Assembly (NCBI GenBank): GCA_037126765.1
Contig: JBBCBC010000037.1
Location: forward strand, 11,103,263-11,167,262
Source of the DNA: Stenogyne calaminthoides
Lineage: Eukaryota > Streptophyta > Magnoliopsida > Lamiales > Lamiaceae
Length of the DNA stretch: 64,000 nt
Direction of reading: 5' to 3'
Below, piece by piece: positions 35,736-46,378 of the stretch. The first letter of the stretch is position 1, and each line of letters starts with the position of its first letter. Below the pieces are notes generated by a model, which worked only from the letters and a program-made list of their open reading frames with translations, ran no database searches and was not told the origin of the DNA. Made by a program: the position numbers and the translations under genes.

Positions 35736-36500
35736 ATTTATACTACTAAACAATAAAAGTATGCACATCCAGAAAACATATTATTTTTACTAAATTATAA
35801 AATTAAGAGGTACTATTTGTTAAAATTATTTTTTTATCAAAAGAATTGTTCAAAAAAATATAATTATGGCAAGCCAAATTAAAGAGTAACTTAATAAAGA
35901 ACATGTCACGTTATTTGAACAAAAACCCACGGATGAGTGATGAATAACCCTCCTTATTCGCTACGGGCCTACACATAATTCACAATTACAAATTTTAGAC
36001 CAGTCCGTATTATTGTATTATTATAGCGGATGTTCTTCGCTTCATGCTTCTATCTTAATTTTATTTTCTAGATACATTATAAACGCAAACAATTTTAAAA
36101 AATATTCAAGAAATTAAGCGCGCGCATACGCTACATATGACATATGCATTCGAAAATGGGAAGTGCGACTTTAGCTTAGACCCAAAATAAAATAAAATAA
36201 TCGCTCGGGACCAGCGACCAATTTCCCAAATTTTCAGTATTATTAAAATTGAATGCAACGGCGATTTATATTCTAAAATTGTTCTCCAGATAATCGCAAA
36301 AAACCTACTATTAAATTGAAACTTTTGTATTGATAATTAAGAAATAAGAACAACATCTGATCTGATGCCTCTTCCAAAACAACAATTTCGCAAAAGCAAT
36401 CACATGAATCGTAAGAGCACTAGAGAGTTAAATAAAAAGAAAAAGCAAAGTGTTACATTAATAATACAAAATGCAGATGTATACAATTATACATACATAA
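35736..36500. other. Intergenic; no gene seen
   Basis: AT-rich sequence between the gag relic and the 3' UTR of the small minus-strand gene. Confidence 0.4.
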
Positions 36501-36514
36501 AGAGGGGCAGAGGC

Positions 36515-36715
36515 CTAAATCGTAAGAGCAGGGGCGGTGGTACTATTAATAAGGCGGTGGTGGTGAGGTGAGGCAAAAGGAAGATTCCGGAGTATGAGGA
36601 AACGCACGCGCCGCGGAAACGGCAGAGGCGCGTCTTGCAACATGTGCTCCAACACACGCGCCACCACTAACGTGTACTCCTCCAGCAGCTCCGCCACTAT
36701 AGCCACCAGTATCAT
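36515..36715 (-). CDS. Small conserved-looking protein, 66 residues, unknown function
   Basis: The first ATG is at 36715; the open frame extends five residues upstream without an ATG. The N-terminal part, MILVAIVAELLEEYTLVVA, is an amphipathic to hydrophobic helix and continues as RVLEHMLQDAPLPFPRRVR. It is followed by FLILRNLPFAS and a His-rich tail. The composition is organised: a regular heptad-like Leu/Val pattern and a Pro-Arg hinge. The GC-rich reading frame stands out from AT-rich flanks. Upstream on the minus strand is a pyrimidine-containing leader and a G-box about 235 bp away. I do not recognise a named family. It could act as a short membrane-associated or helix-binding peptide, but that is a guess. 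Too few features exist to exclude a chance frame. Confidence 0.5.
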   Translation of the reverse strand: MILVAIVAELLEEYTLVVARVLEHMLQDAPLPFPRRVRFLILRNLPFASPHHHRLINSTTAPALTI

Positions 36716-36948
36716 TCTCAAATTCAAAGTTTCAAGTTTTCACTAAATTAATTGACTGATTGAGTGTTGATGTTGGTAATTAATTTGTTGGAAATAATTA
36801 CGGAGTGATCGAAGAAGAAACCAGAGACGGAAAGCAGAGGGCAGACAAATTAGTTGCATGTGGATGGCTGTTTTTATTTTCCTAAACCAACGGCGTGCGA
36901 AGAAAAGGGAGCTGTCAAATAGTCATACCTTGGGCTGATTTTGGACTT

Positions 36949-36957
36949 CCACGTGTC
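36949..36957 (-). promoter_or_regulatory. G-box / ABRE-like element
   Basis: CCACGTGTC (GACACGTGG on the minus strand) is a perfect G-box core with ABRE flanks, about 235 bp upstream of the small protein's ATG. Such sites bind bZIP or bHLH factors and often mark ABA- or light-responsive promoters. Confidence 0.45.
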
Positions 36958-37052
36958 CTCAAGGCTTCATTAAATAATATCTTGCCCTACTTGTTCTTAT
37001 CTTTATCATCCAAATAAATAGTATCTCTTGGCTGCAATATAGATAAGGTGGT

Positions 37053-37817
37053 TGCCCATCATCAAAGTCTGACCATTCATCTTATTCTTACTCTGGAGGA
37101 TCACGAGCTCGAACCAGTTGCCATGAAGATGTGGAGAATTTGGAAGGAAAGATGTGAGTGGACACACTCGAATCAGGAACCTCGCAACAGGAAAAAGATC
37201 CAAGCCTACTGGACCGACACCCTTCTTGATCAGTTCCACTATGAAAGGACAAAACTGATAATACAGATGGACCCCCCGGCTGAGACTACGGAGCGCGGTC
37301 ACATCAGCAACTCACTTAACGGACCGATCTTGAAAGTTGATGCTGCCTTCAAAGAAACAGAGTCGTCCTATGCGGTGGGATTCTTCATATATGACAAGGA
37401 TGGGAAACCCCGGGCAGCGGGATTTCATAAAATCAATCCTCCGGGATCGGTACTTGCTGCTGAGATTATCGCCATCATTGATGGGTTAACTTACTGGAAG
37501 TCTATTTCTCAGGACCCTATCACGATTCTTTCTGATTCCAAGGAAGCCATTAATGTTGTTACCTCCGACAGTTTGTTTAAAGGTTATGAAGAATGCCTCA
37601 TTGTTAGGGCCAAAAATCTGATCAGAAATCCCTCGGTGACGGGAATTCAATTTTGCCCTAGAAAGTTCAACACGGAAGCGCATACGCTTGCACGCATGGC
37701 TACGAAAGCTATCCACCCTCAAGCTTGGGTTGGAATAGACATTCCACGACACATAGTGTCGTTAGCTCTGGACCCCAACTTTATGTAATTCTTGTAGCCT
37801 TAAAAAAAAATATATAT
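37053..37817 (+). mobile_element. 5'-truncated LINE insertion with open RNase H domain
   Basis: This copy is flanked by a perfect 16-bp target duplication (atatagataaggtggt, 37037-37052 and 37818-37833). It is the 3' end of the same LINE family as 14852-24831. One open frame (stop at 37786-37788) encodes a plant-type RNase H (RVT_3): KVDAAFKE (Asp), a central AAEIIAIIDGL (Glu), LSDSKEAIN (Asp) and the KFNTEAHTLARMA ending. In plant L1s this domain can remove RNA from the cDNA hybrid. The 5' truncation means no start or RT is present, so it is a dead-on-arrival copy with a preserved frame, probably recent. Confidence 0.9.
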
Positions 37818-37833
37818 ATATATAGATAAGGTG

Positions 37834-39120
37834 GTATATAAGGACCCAAAACCAAAAGGTGTTTCTGGTTTCCTAAATCATAATCTGTCTTTATTCTAAA
37901 TATTAAATTCGTATATATTTTTATAAGGGGACCTAGTTGAAGAAATAAACTGTAGAAATTTTGTTGTCATGCAATATTACATTTATATTTGTAATTAATT
38001 AAGTATTTTATTCATTAGCTCAATTGTTTAAATTGAGTATTAATATAGGGTTTTGATTTTTGTACTTGGGGATTATTTATTTTTAAAATTAAATTTCAAG
38101 ATCTAAATCAAATAAAAATTCCGTTTGGGAGGACAAAAAGACTTAAAAATACTAAGACCTCCCATTTCCTTTTACATTTGCAGCCTCATTTGGACGGTGT
38201 AGAAGCATTTATTTTAAAAGTTGGTTAGATCTAACTTTTTTTAAAAATAAGTGATTCTAAGGATGGAGTAGTGTTTGAAAACACGTATTCTTTAAAATTA
38301 AAAAAAAAAGAATGAAATGGGTCAAATAATCCAAGTTCATAACATAGAGCTGGTTCATGTGAGACCAACTCTTATTAGTGACTTATTGATAATTTTAACC
38401 AAATTCAAATTTAAGGAATATAATATGTATTTAATTAATCAGGACATACTGGGATTTTGTCATTAGATTAGGAACAACACCACAATGATACGTGTAAATT
38501 ATATGGCGATCGACGCAATTTATTTTATAGTTAAGATACCATACTGAAACAAAACCAGTTAGTACTGAATTTGGTGGTAATCATAAACAATTAATCCCTG
38601 CGATCGATCTAGAAACATGAATGCAAAAAAGGAACACAAAATTATAAACAAATTTTATAAGATGTGGATATTGAAAGAGCAATCAAAGAAAAGAATAGGT
38701 GAAAACTTGGACTTATGAAAGAAAGATGCTTATAAAATTGAACAACATACTCCGCCTGTCAGGTTTTCACATTTCCTACACTTTCTGCCACAGGAATGTT
38801 CTGAAAAGCCTCTAAGGTTATGTATGTCAAAAGATTGGAATATTGCAAAAAGAGACATTTTATTCAAGTTTAATTAGTTTAAGTGGTTAGCTCAGAACAT
38901 GATTACAGTTTGCTGCTAACCAATTTAAGATTAATGATTGTCTCTTGATGTAACTCCAAGCAAACTTATAACTGTAGTTCATTAATTCTGTGCTTATATT
39001 AGTGCTAAAATATAATGTACTATATTTCATTGCTTCTTACCAAAGGTATACTTTCTTAACACATAAATGATTAATTGTTCTATTCACATTGCACCACCCT
39101 ACTACCATGCAATATACCTA
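37834..39120. other. Intergenic; XTH upstream region
   Basis: AT-rich DNA leading to the XTH promoter. No other gene was recognised. Confidence 0.45.
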
Positions 39121-39122
39121 GC

Positions 39123-39130
39123 TATATATA
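39123..39130 (+). promoter_or_regulatory. TATA box of the XTH gene
   Basis: TATATATA lies 47-54 bp upstream of the ATG at 39177, leaving a leader of about 20-25 bp. Confidence 0.5.
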
Positions 39131-39176
39131 TGTAGTCTCTTTCTTGATCCTTCATTCTTCATTTTACATATCAACT

Positions 39177-40570
39177 ATGAATAATTTCTCCAGTTTTTTT
39201 ACTTTGATTTCTATTTTCTCAATTTTCTTGATTAGAGAGTCATGTGCTTCTGTTGTTTCCACCGGGGATTTTAACAAGGATTTCTTCGTGACATGGTCAC
39301 CTAGTAATGTTAATACTTCTATTGATGGCACAAACAGAAGCCTAATACTTGATAAGAATTCAGGTTTTTTTTTTTTTTTAATTAAGGCCAAAATTATTGC
39401 AAGTTAATTATTATTCTTGATTTTCTCCTCTAATGTTTCTTTTCTTTCTATAGGCTCTGGTTTTGCCTCAAATGAAATGTTCTTGTTTGGTCAATTTGAC
39501 ATGCAAATTAAATTGATACCTGGGAATTCCGCAGGCACAGTAGTGGCTTTTTATGTAAGCCCATAATATACATTATTTTTCATGAAATTTACGCACATAC
39601 GGTCGAGTGACATTATTTTTAAATGGCCAATAATTAGATCGATTGGATTGGATTCCACTGATTTAATCTAAATTTTTTGTTGGTCCAACTCGACCCTATT
39701 CTTTTTATTTTTTTAATAATTAATCAATTAGGCCAATCGGGTCTGTTGGGTCAAACAAATGGAGGCCTCAGGCTCGATCTTCTTTTCGGGTTGTTTTTTT
39801 ATAACACTATATGTCATTTAGTTATCCTTTAAAATATATCTTTTGATATGACTCCGTTATGAATGCAGTTGGCATCTAATCAATCGAATCGAGACGAGCT
39901 GGACTTTGAATTCCTAGGCAATGTACCTGGAAAACCTTACATAGTACAAACTAATGTATATGCAAATGGATTTGATAACAGAGAGCAGAGGATCCAGCTC
40001 TGGTTCGATCCAACAAAGGACTTCCATACATACTCTATATTGTGGAACATTCACCAAATTGTGTAAGCATTTTTTTAACATTCAATTCAATTAAATCCCA
40101 TTGTTATAGATTATATCAATTAAATGAACTTAAATAAAAACAACAATGTCTTCCCTCCTCCGTGCAGATTCATGGTGGATTGGGTTCCCATAAGGACATA
40201 CAGAAACCATGCAGACAAAGGAGTGCCATTTCCAAGATTGAAGCCCATGGGCCTGCAGATGAGTGTTTGGGATGGTGAAAGTTGGGCCACGAATGGTGGC
40301 AAGGACAAAATTGATTGGGCCCAAAGCCCATTTGTGGTGTCATTCAGAAAACATAAGATTGACGCTTGTATTTGGAAGCGAAACCCAAGGTTATGCAGTG
40401 GTGAAAGCCCAACAAATTGGTGGAACAATGAGAGATCCAGTTCATTAACGTGGGCTCAAAGAAGATTGTTCAAATGGGTCAGGAAAAATCACCTCATATA
40501 TGATTATTGCCAGGATTATCAGAGATTTAACAATAATCTCCCCACGGAGTGTTCCCTAACCAAGTATTGA
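39177..40570 (+). CDS. Xyloglucan endotransglucosylase/hydrolase (XTH, GH16), four exons
   Basis: The exons are 39177-39363, 39454-39554, 39869-40062 and 40168-40570, all with GT/AG borders and compatible phases, giving 294 residues, a normal XTH length. Residues 1-25 form a signal peptide, so the enzyme would be secreted to the cell wall, where XTHs cut and rejoin xyloglucan chains. The GH16 active site is DELDFEFLGN at residues 105-114, with E106 as nucleophile and E110 as acid/base. REQRIQLWFDPT and FHTYSILWN follow, and the XET C-terminal domain (SPTNWWN, YDYCQDYQRF) has its paired cysteines. The N-glycosylation sequon usually found just after the active site is absent (Asn-Val-Pro), although N-Q-S lies just before it. 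WDGESWATNGG replaces the usual WNADDWATRGG. It converges with the PR-1 gene at 41014, and both were duplicated together. Confidence 0.93.
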
Positions 40571-41013
40571 TCAATTGGAGAAATTACTGATGATTTATTA
40601 ATTAATAATGAATTTAAGTTAGAGTGTGAATGTCTTGTAATCACAGGCACGTGACTGGTGGATCATGTTATTCTTCATTGAAATAATACACACAAATTCA
40701 AAATCTTTTGCATACGATAAAAAATTCATGAGTATCACATTATTTCACCGTATATGATAAAAAATATTGGAGATTCATATCCATATTCATTCCGAAGTCA
40801 TAATAATTGGATTCATTAATTTGAGATTAATCGGCTATTTTTGCTGAGTAAGGTCTTAATAAGAACCTTGTATAATTGAGCCAAAATATACTAGTAACAA
40901 CAAAGAAAGTACAAGTGTAATATTTATTGTGAAGTAATACATATTTCGACTTTTATTAATTACCACATGTTCAACAAGTGATGATACCCAAAGTGTTAGA
41001 AAATATTGTGTAG

Positions 41014-41502
41014 CTAATAAGGCTTCTCACCTTCCCAATTGCCCGGTGGATCATAGCTGCAAATAACATAGTACCATCCATTATTGCAGTGGACTCTATA
41101 GCACCCGATTCGGGTGGATTCGCGCCACACCACTTGAGTGTAATGCAGGCACTGGTTCCCCCCGGTGCAAGTGTTGGTGTTGTAATCGTAGTATTGCTTT
41201 TCCGCAACCCACAAATTGACTGCAGACACACCGCTAAAAGTGCTACTACTACCCTTGGCTAGGTTTTCGCCATAAGGCCCGTTGGAGTGCGCAAGTGAGC
41301 AATTGACCTTCATTTGATTAGCGTAGTTTTGGGCGTAAGTAGCTAGTGTTGTGTCCCATGTAACTGAGCCACAACTCACTTGACCGCGAGGGGTGTTGTG
41401 GGCGTTCACATACTCTTCTGGGGTTTGGCCACTCGAACGCGTTGTTAGGCCAAATAACATCGCTAAAGAAAAAAGGGATAGGGATAATTTGTGGGAACCC
41501 AT
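41014..41502 (-). CDS. Pathogenesis-related protein 1 (CAP superfamily)
   Basis: The intronless 162-residue product has the usual PR-1 length. Residues 1-25 are a signal peptide, so it is secreted to the apoplast, where PR-1 binds sterols and inhibits oomycetes. CAP signatures are in order: YVNAHNTPRGQV, WDTTLATYAQNYAN, NGPYGENLA, then LHYTQVVWRES and CNNGWYYVICSYDPPGN. The cavity His and Glu residues (AHN, GEN, HYTQVVW) and six cysteines are present. The C-terminus PPGNWEGEKPY fits the CAPE peptide motif (PxGNxxxxxPY) cut from PR-1 in tomato immune signalling. A TATA box lies 88 bp upstream. It is the only intact copy of a four-member local cluster. Confidence 0.95.
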   Translation of the reverse strand: MGSHKLSLSLFSLAMLFGLTTRSSGQTPEEYVNAHNTPRGQVSCGSVTWDTTLATYAQNYANQMKVNCSLAHSNGPYGENLAKGSSSTFSGVSAVNLWVAEKQYYDYNTNTCTGGNQCLHYTQVVWRESTRIGCYRVHCNNGWYYVICSYDPPGNWEGEKPY

Positions 41503-41589
41503 GTATTGTGATTTATGATGAGAAATGGGAATTTGATGATTTGAGACGTGATATTATAACAATAACATGCATGCATCATGGGTATTTAC

Positions 41590-41597
41590 TATTTATA
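41590..41597 (-). promoter_or_regulatory. TATA box of the PR-1 gene
   Basis: TATAAATA on the minus strand, 88-95 bp upstream of the ATG at 41502. An equivalent box survives upstream of the PR-1 pseudogene near 45188. Confidence 0.55.
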
Positions 41598-41639
41598 CAG
41601 AGAAATGTGGTTGCAATGCATGCATATCCTAATATTTAG

Positions 41640-42580
41640 CCTATTGCATGTGCAAAAAAGGTGTTATCTATGTTATAACATTTTTAAGCAACCCTAAACT
41701 CACTAATACGTATGCAATTCTTCGGTACAAATTTGGGTTTCATTCCACTTGTAAAAAGATTAATAGATTAATTTCTTTCTTCATCTATACTAAAAGGAGA
41801 GATTATATGTTGCTTACGTGTTGACTTTCTTTAGGTTAATCGTACATCTCCACTCGCATCCCAAGAAAGCAACTTGCATGTATGATTTATTTGTTTTAAT
41901 TAATACAATTATGTACATGAACTATATACTTGGAATATGATTGAATATAGTTGACATTTCAAATGTCAAGAATCTAAAAATTAAATCTAAGTTCTTGTCC
42001 CAATGATAAGGTTGGCGACGAGAGCTACACAACATATCATCTAAACAATATCTGGAGCAGGAAATAGTGAGTAAATAAGAAAAATATATTCCTTCCAATA
42101 AATTCTTATATTGATAGAATTTTTTTCTAAAATGTGTTCTTTAACAAAATATATATATTTAATCGGATTTTTTTTCTAAAATTGTTCATTGGGTTGCACT
42201 CAAACATGAAAATGGCTGCGAAAAGAAAAATACTCACTCCATCGAAAAAAGAAAGTCCACTCTTTTTTTTTTTAATCTCAAATCTATTTTCCTTTTAAGA
42301 GGGATAAATTTTAATGATTGTTGGAATTTGTCATTTATATTAAATAAGGATTTAAAAGGAATGTTGGGATAAATTTTGTTTTTTCAAAATGTTTTCTTAA
42401 TTTATGTGAGAAATGAAATTGTTAGTGTCTTTAAGACTTTTAAGATATGGGCTTATGGGCTTTGGGTGTACGAAAGCTCACTTGGAACTTTTGGGATGTA
42501 TTCACCATTTTAAGTGGGTATTTGGGCCTTTTAACATTTGGGCTTTTTAGCTTCTACAGAGGGTGCAGCTCCAGGCTACT

Positions 42581-42619
<39 letters not shown>

Positions 42620-43329
42620 TTCAGATGCTTTCAAGATTAATTACATATAATTTTTATAAATAAGTTCTAGAGTAATTAAATCTAATAAATAGGTTGGACC
42701 TATAAATTAATTGGACTGAGTGCTGATTGGTGCAGGAATGTTTGGCCTGATATTTATCGAGATATACATGTTTGAATAGTCTTATGAATGAGACTTTTGG
42801 ATGGGAAAATTAATTGGTATATATATATGGACTGTTTTTAATTGAAGAAAATAGAAATATACAGATCCAGCTAATTAATTATACATATCCATGTCCCAAC
42901 ATCAACTTTCACTTTTCATTTTTTTAATATCTTGGTATTAGCCCAACGATCGATTAATTTAATTTTTAATGGTCCCTTTTGGTGTCAGTGTAATCTATTT
43001 TTACTTATACCAGTACAGCATAAATTTTGTAACATATTCAAAGTACAAAAATGGTTAGAATTAAATTGCCTTGGACTCTATTTAGATGGATGAATTTGAA
43101 ATCCGTAAATTTTACACACAAATTATCACTCTCTCCACTTGAATTACATAAATTATAAATATTTAAATTCGAGTCTAGTTTAAAATGAGGGGATTTCAAA
43201 TCCTCATCAAAATTATGACATTTGAAATCCCTCTCCTCTCTACCCCTTTTCTCTCTCTTCATTTTAAATCCTTTATATCCAAACGGAGCCTTATATAACA
43301 ACTATAGTGCTATAATTATCCTCATGCAG
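41640..43329. other. Intergenic; no gene seen
   Basis: AT-rich spacer between the intact XTH/PR-1 pair and its degenerate duplicate. It includes an (ATT)n tract and several homopolymer runs. Confidence 0.45.
42583..42619. repeat. (ATT)12 microsatellite
   Basis: An uninterrupted trinucleotide run of about 37 bp. Confidence 0.9.
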
Positions 43330-43453
43330 ATTCTTGGTGGATTAATTGGTTTCCATCAGGAACCTAGTACTGAAACTATCCACACAATGAGACAAAGAGT
43401 GCAATTTCCATGATTGAAGCCCATTTGCATGTGAGCCTTGGGGATGGTGAAAG

Positions 43454-44076
43454 TGTTAGGAATTAAACTGCAATTATGGAGAAATTGAGAGAACAGTACA
43501 TTAAAAGAATACAAATTTGGTTACCCAGTTCGTCAGACTGACTACATCTGGGGGCACTACCAAGTCAGGAGAGATATATTAGTTTTCTTGTATGATCATA
43601 CAAGATAGTGCAAGATACAATGGGGGAGTCAGAGAGTTATTTATACAAAAAACTAGGATTACTAATAAGGCAACAACTTAGCCCCGAAGTAAGAGGCTCT
43701 AGAAGGCAGTGACTTGGTCCTCAAGTAAAAGTCTCTAGAAGGCAACAACTTGGTCCTCAAGCAATTCCTAGAAGGAAACTCGGACTGCACGAAACTGGGC
43801 CGAAACCCTAGATTTGGCCCATCCTGGCCGAAACCCGGACTGCACGACCTCGCTTCTTGGTCGAGCGGAAGTGCACGACCTCAACTGCACGACCTCGCTT
43901 CTTGGTCGAGCGGAAGTGCATGACCTCAACTGCACGACCTCATTCCTTGGTCGAGCGGAACACGACCTCAATTGCACGACCTCACTTCTTGGTCGAGCGG
44001 AAGTACACGACCTCAACTGGTCGAGCGCCTTGTCCTCCTTGGACTCCTTCCGCAACTCAGGCTCCATAACCCAACA
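43454..44076. mobile_element. Solo LTR (623 bp) inside the XTH pseudogene
   Basis: The element starts TGTTAGGA and ends CCCAACA, and is flanked by GAAAG (43449-43453 and 44077-44081). The XTH homology resumes precisely after the second GAAAG. It is unrelated to the 1.84-kb Copia LTR except for similar termini. Its 3' half carries a 45-bp minisatellite. Parent element and orientation are unknown. Confidence 0.9.
43840..44035. repeat. 45-bp minisatellite within the solo LTR
   Basis: About four copies of a unit containing CTGCACGACCTCGCTTC, TTGGTCGAGCGGAAGT and GCACGACCTCAA, with one shortened copy. The array is GC-rich and remains open in several frames, which explains overlapping spurious ORFs on both strands. 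Confidence 0.9.
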
Positions 44077-44692
44077 GAAAGTTGTCCCATAAATGGTGGC
44101 AAGGAAAATATTATTAACTGGTCCCAAGGCCCAATTTCTGTCTCATGTAAAATTGATGCTTGTATTTGAAGTGAAATCCTAGATTTTGCAGAGGTGAAAG
44201 CCCAACCAAAATGGTGGAACAATTAGAGATCCAGTTCATTCATGTTGTCTCAGATAAGATTGTTCAGATCAGATGAGCCAGATCGATAAAATTGAGAGTA
44301 ATAAATATAAATATATATATATTCCACACGTATATGAGTTTTTGTCATGATATAAAACTGTTTAGAGCGAGTCACGTTACTCGAGTTCAGCTCATATCCG
44401 AATTCATTAGAAATTAATTTCGAAATCAACTAGTTTGATTAATAGCAAATTCAAGCCCTTACATATAATAACTGGAAATATATATATCGTGCAAGACTAG
44501 CCCACATACATGCAATAATCGGCTCAACTGAGTAAGGCCTTAATAAAAACCTTGTACAAAGCCAAAATATACTAATAACAAGAAACAAACTACATTCTTA
44601 TTTTGTAGCAGTAGCACACATCCAACATGTGATGATGTGATTATATATAATAGGAGTGCCTTATAATTAATTAAAGTGTTGGAAAATTTTGT

Positions 44693-45115
44693 CTAATAAG
44701 GCTTTTGGCCTGAGAAGTTGCCTGGTGGATCGTATGTGCAAATGACATAGTACCATCCATTATTACAGGCGACTCTAGCACACCCACGTTTCCTACGGCG
44801 CACGTGTTGGTGTTGTAATCGTAGTATTGTGCCTCCGCAGCCCACGAAGTGAGTGCAACCAAACCGGTATAAGCGCTATTGGCACCCTGCCTATGTTTTC
44901 ACCATACGGCCCGTTGGAGGGCGTTGTGGAGCAAGTAATCTTCATTTGATTTGCGTAATTTTGGCCGTAAGCGGCCAATGTTGTCTCCCACGTGACTACG
45001 CCAACGCCCACTTCACTCCGATTCACGTAGTCTTGTGGGGTTTGGGCACTTGAGTGCGTAATTTTAGGGCAAATAAAAATGCCAAAAGGGATAGGGATAT
45101 TTTGTGGGAAGCCAT
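44693..45115 (-). pseudogene. PR-1 pseudogene
   Basis: The start region (MASHKISLSLLAFL) matches the intact PR-1 signal peptide, but the frame is lost near residue 22. After that shift the CAP sequence continues (WETTLAAYGQNYANQ, SNGPYGEN), shifts again at the GEN region, and lacks the whole HYTQVVW segment. The final NNGWYYVICTYDPPGN and its PY end are intact, followed by TAG at 44693. It pairs with the XTH pseudogene, as the intact PR-1 does with XTH. Flanking DNA on both sides is also homologous to the first copy. Confidence 0.9.
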
Positions 45116-46378
45116 GTATTAATGTGATTATTGAGAATTAATGGGAATTTGATTTGATATGGATAGCATGCATAATAGGTATGTATTTATAGATCGACTA
45201 GAAAAAAATGTGGATTATAAGTTTATAATGTATATATCAACATGCATGCATAAACTAATTTTTATTTAGCCATTTGCATGTGCGAAAAAAGGTTTAATCT
45301 ACGTTACAACAATTTTAAGCAACTTTATTATATAAGGTCATTGGCAGGCTAATATGTTACCTCTGTACAAATTTGGGGACGACTCTGGATAGCTGTTGTA
45401 ATAATTGACTACATTCCATTTGTGAGTGAATGACTTTCTGGTGCAAGGCCCAAGGCCCAAATACTAGTAGGTACAAAAAAAAAATTAATTACTTACAGGT
45501 GCAAAATAGGTACTAAATTGACCTTTTTGCCCTTATTTTTAGATCCATTACAGTTTAAGTCACATGACTGGTGAGTTCGCATCAGATTCTTACAACAAGT
45601 TAGAACCACTTGCCTGTCAAATCAGTAGTCCTTTTTATCAGCAAGACTTTTTAGACTTTCGTGAATCTGTAATTTAGGCCAAAAATTAATAAAATAATTA
45701 TTTTTTCGTAATTATTGTGAAAAACATAATTAATATACTTTTAATCCGTAACTTCCACGAAATTATTGGCGTAAAAAGCACAAAATTCATATTAAATATA
45801 CTTTAAAAAATTACACATACCTAAAAATTATAAAAATTTACACATTTAAAATTCAAAAAATTTACATATTAACTAAAAACCTCAAAATTACATATTTTCA
45901 TTCACATTTAACATGCACATGTTCATCAAATTTGATGAACATGTGCATCTCCAATTCAGTAACTCGGTTCATGACTCGATTGACTCAGTGCTTCGAAGCA
46001 AGACTGGTTGACTCAGTACTGCAACTCACTGCTTTAACACGAACTCAGTGAGTTGGAGATTCAAATGTACATTGGTTCATATTCAAAAAACAATGACTGA
46101 CCACCAAATTCATCTTCATCATCACAAAAACCCAGAAAATACATCCTTGCCGCCGCCGCCCCCTATCACCGCAGATTTATCATCTTCATCATCATTATCA
46201 GAAAATACATCCTGGCGCCCTACCATCATCATCATAATCATCATCATCAAACCCAGAAAATACATCCTCGCCTCCCTACCATCGTCATCATCATCAGACC
46301 AACAGATTCATCCCCGCCGCCACCCCCCACCTCACCAGTCCCGCCTACCACCAACGCCCTACCACCAGTGTTGGAGAA
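45116..46378. other. Intergenic; no gene seen
   Basis: The first part is the decayed promoter of the PR-1 pseudogene. From 46090 a CAT/ATC-rich low-complexity stretch contains two copies of a phrase with 'aaacccagaaaatacatcc'. The open frame across it is compositional. Confidence 0.45.

Larger units (their letters stand above)
43330..44290 (+). pseudogene. XTH pseudogene: last exon only, split by a solo LTR
   Basis: The sequence after the ATGCAG acceptor-like string parallels exon 4 of the intact XTH at 40168: 'attcttggtggatt', 'tttccatgattgaagccca', 'ggatggtgaaag'. After the 623-bp LTR it resumes exactly at 'gaaagttg.cccataaatggtggcaagg', then 'attgatgcttgtatttg', with stops and small indels throughout. 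Exons 1-3 are missing. It lies in the same convergent layout with a PR-1 copy as the functional pair, so it arose by local duplication. Confidence 0.88.

Noticed and set aside
43768..44127. Open frames on both strands with a repeated 'LVERKCTTST'-like or 'RPRSEVVQLRS'-like unit
   Set aside because: They are translations of the 45-bp minisatellite (a multiple of 3, so any frame repeats) inside a solo LTR.
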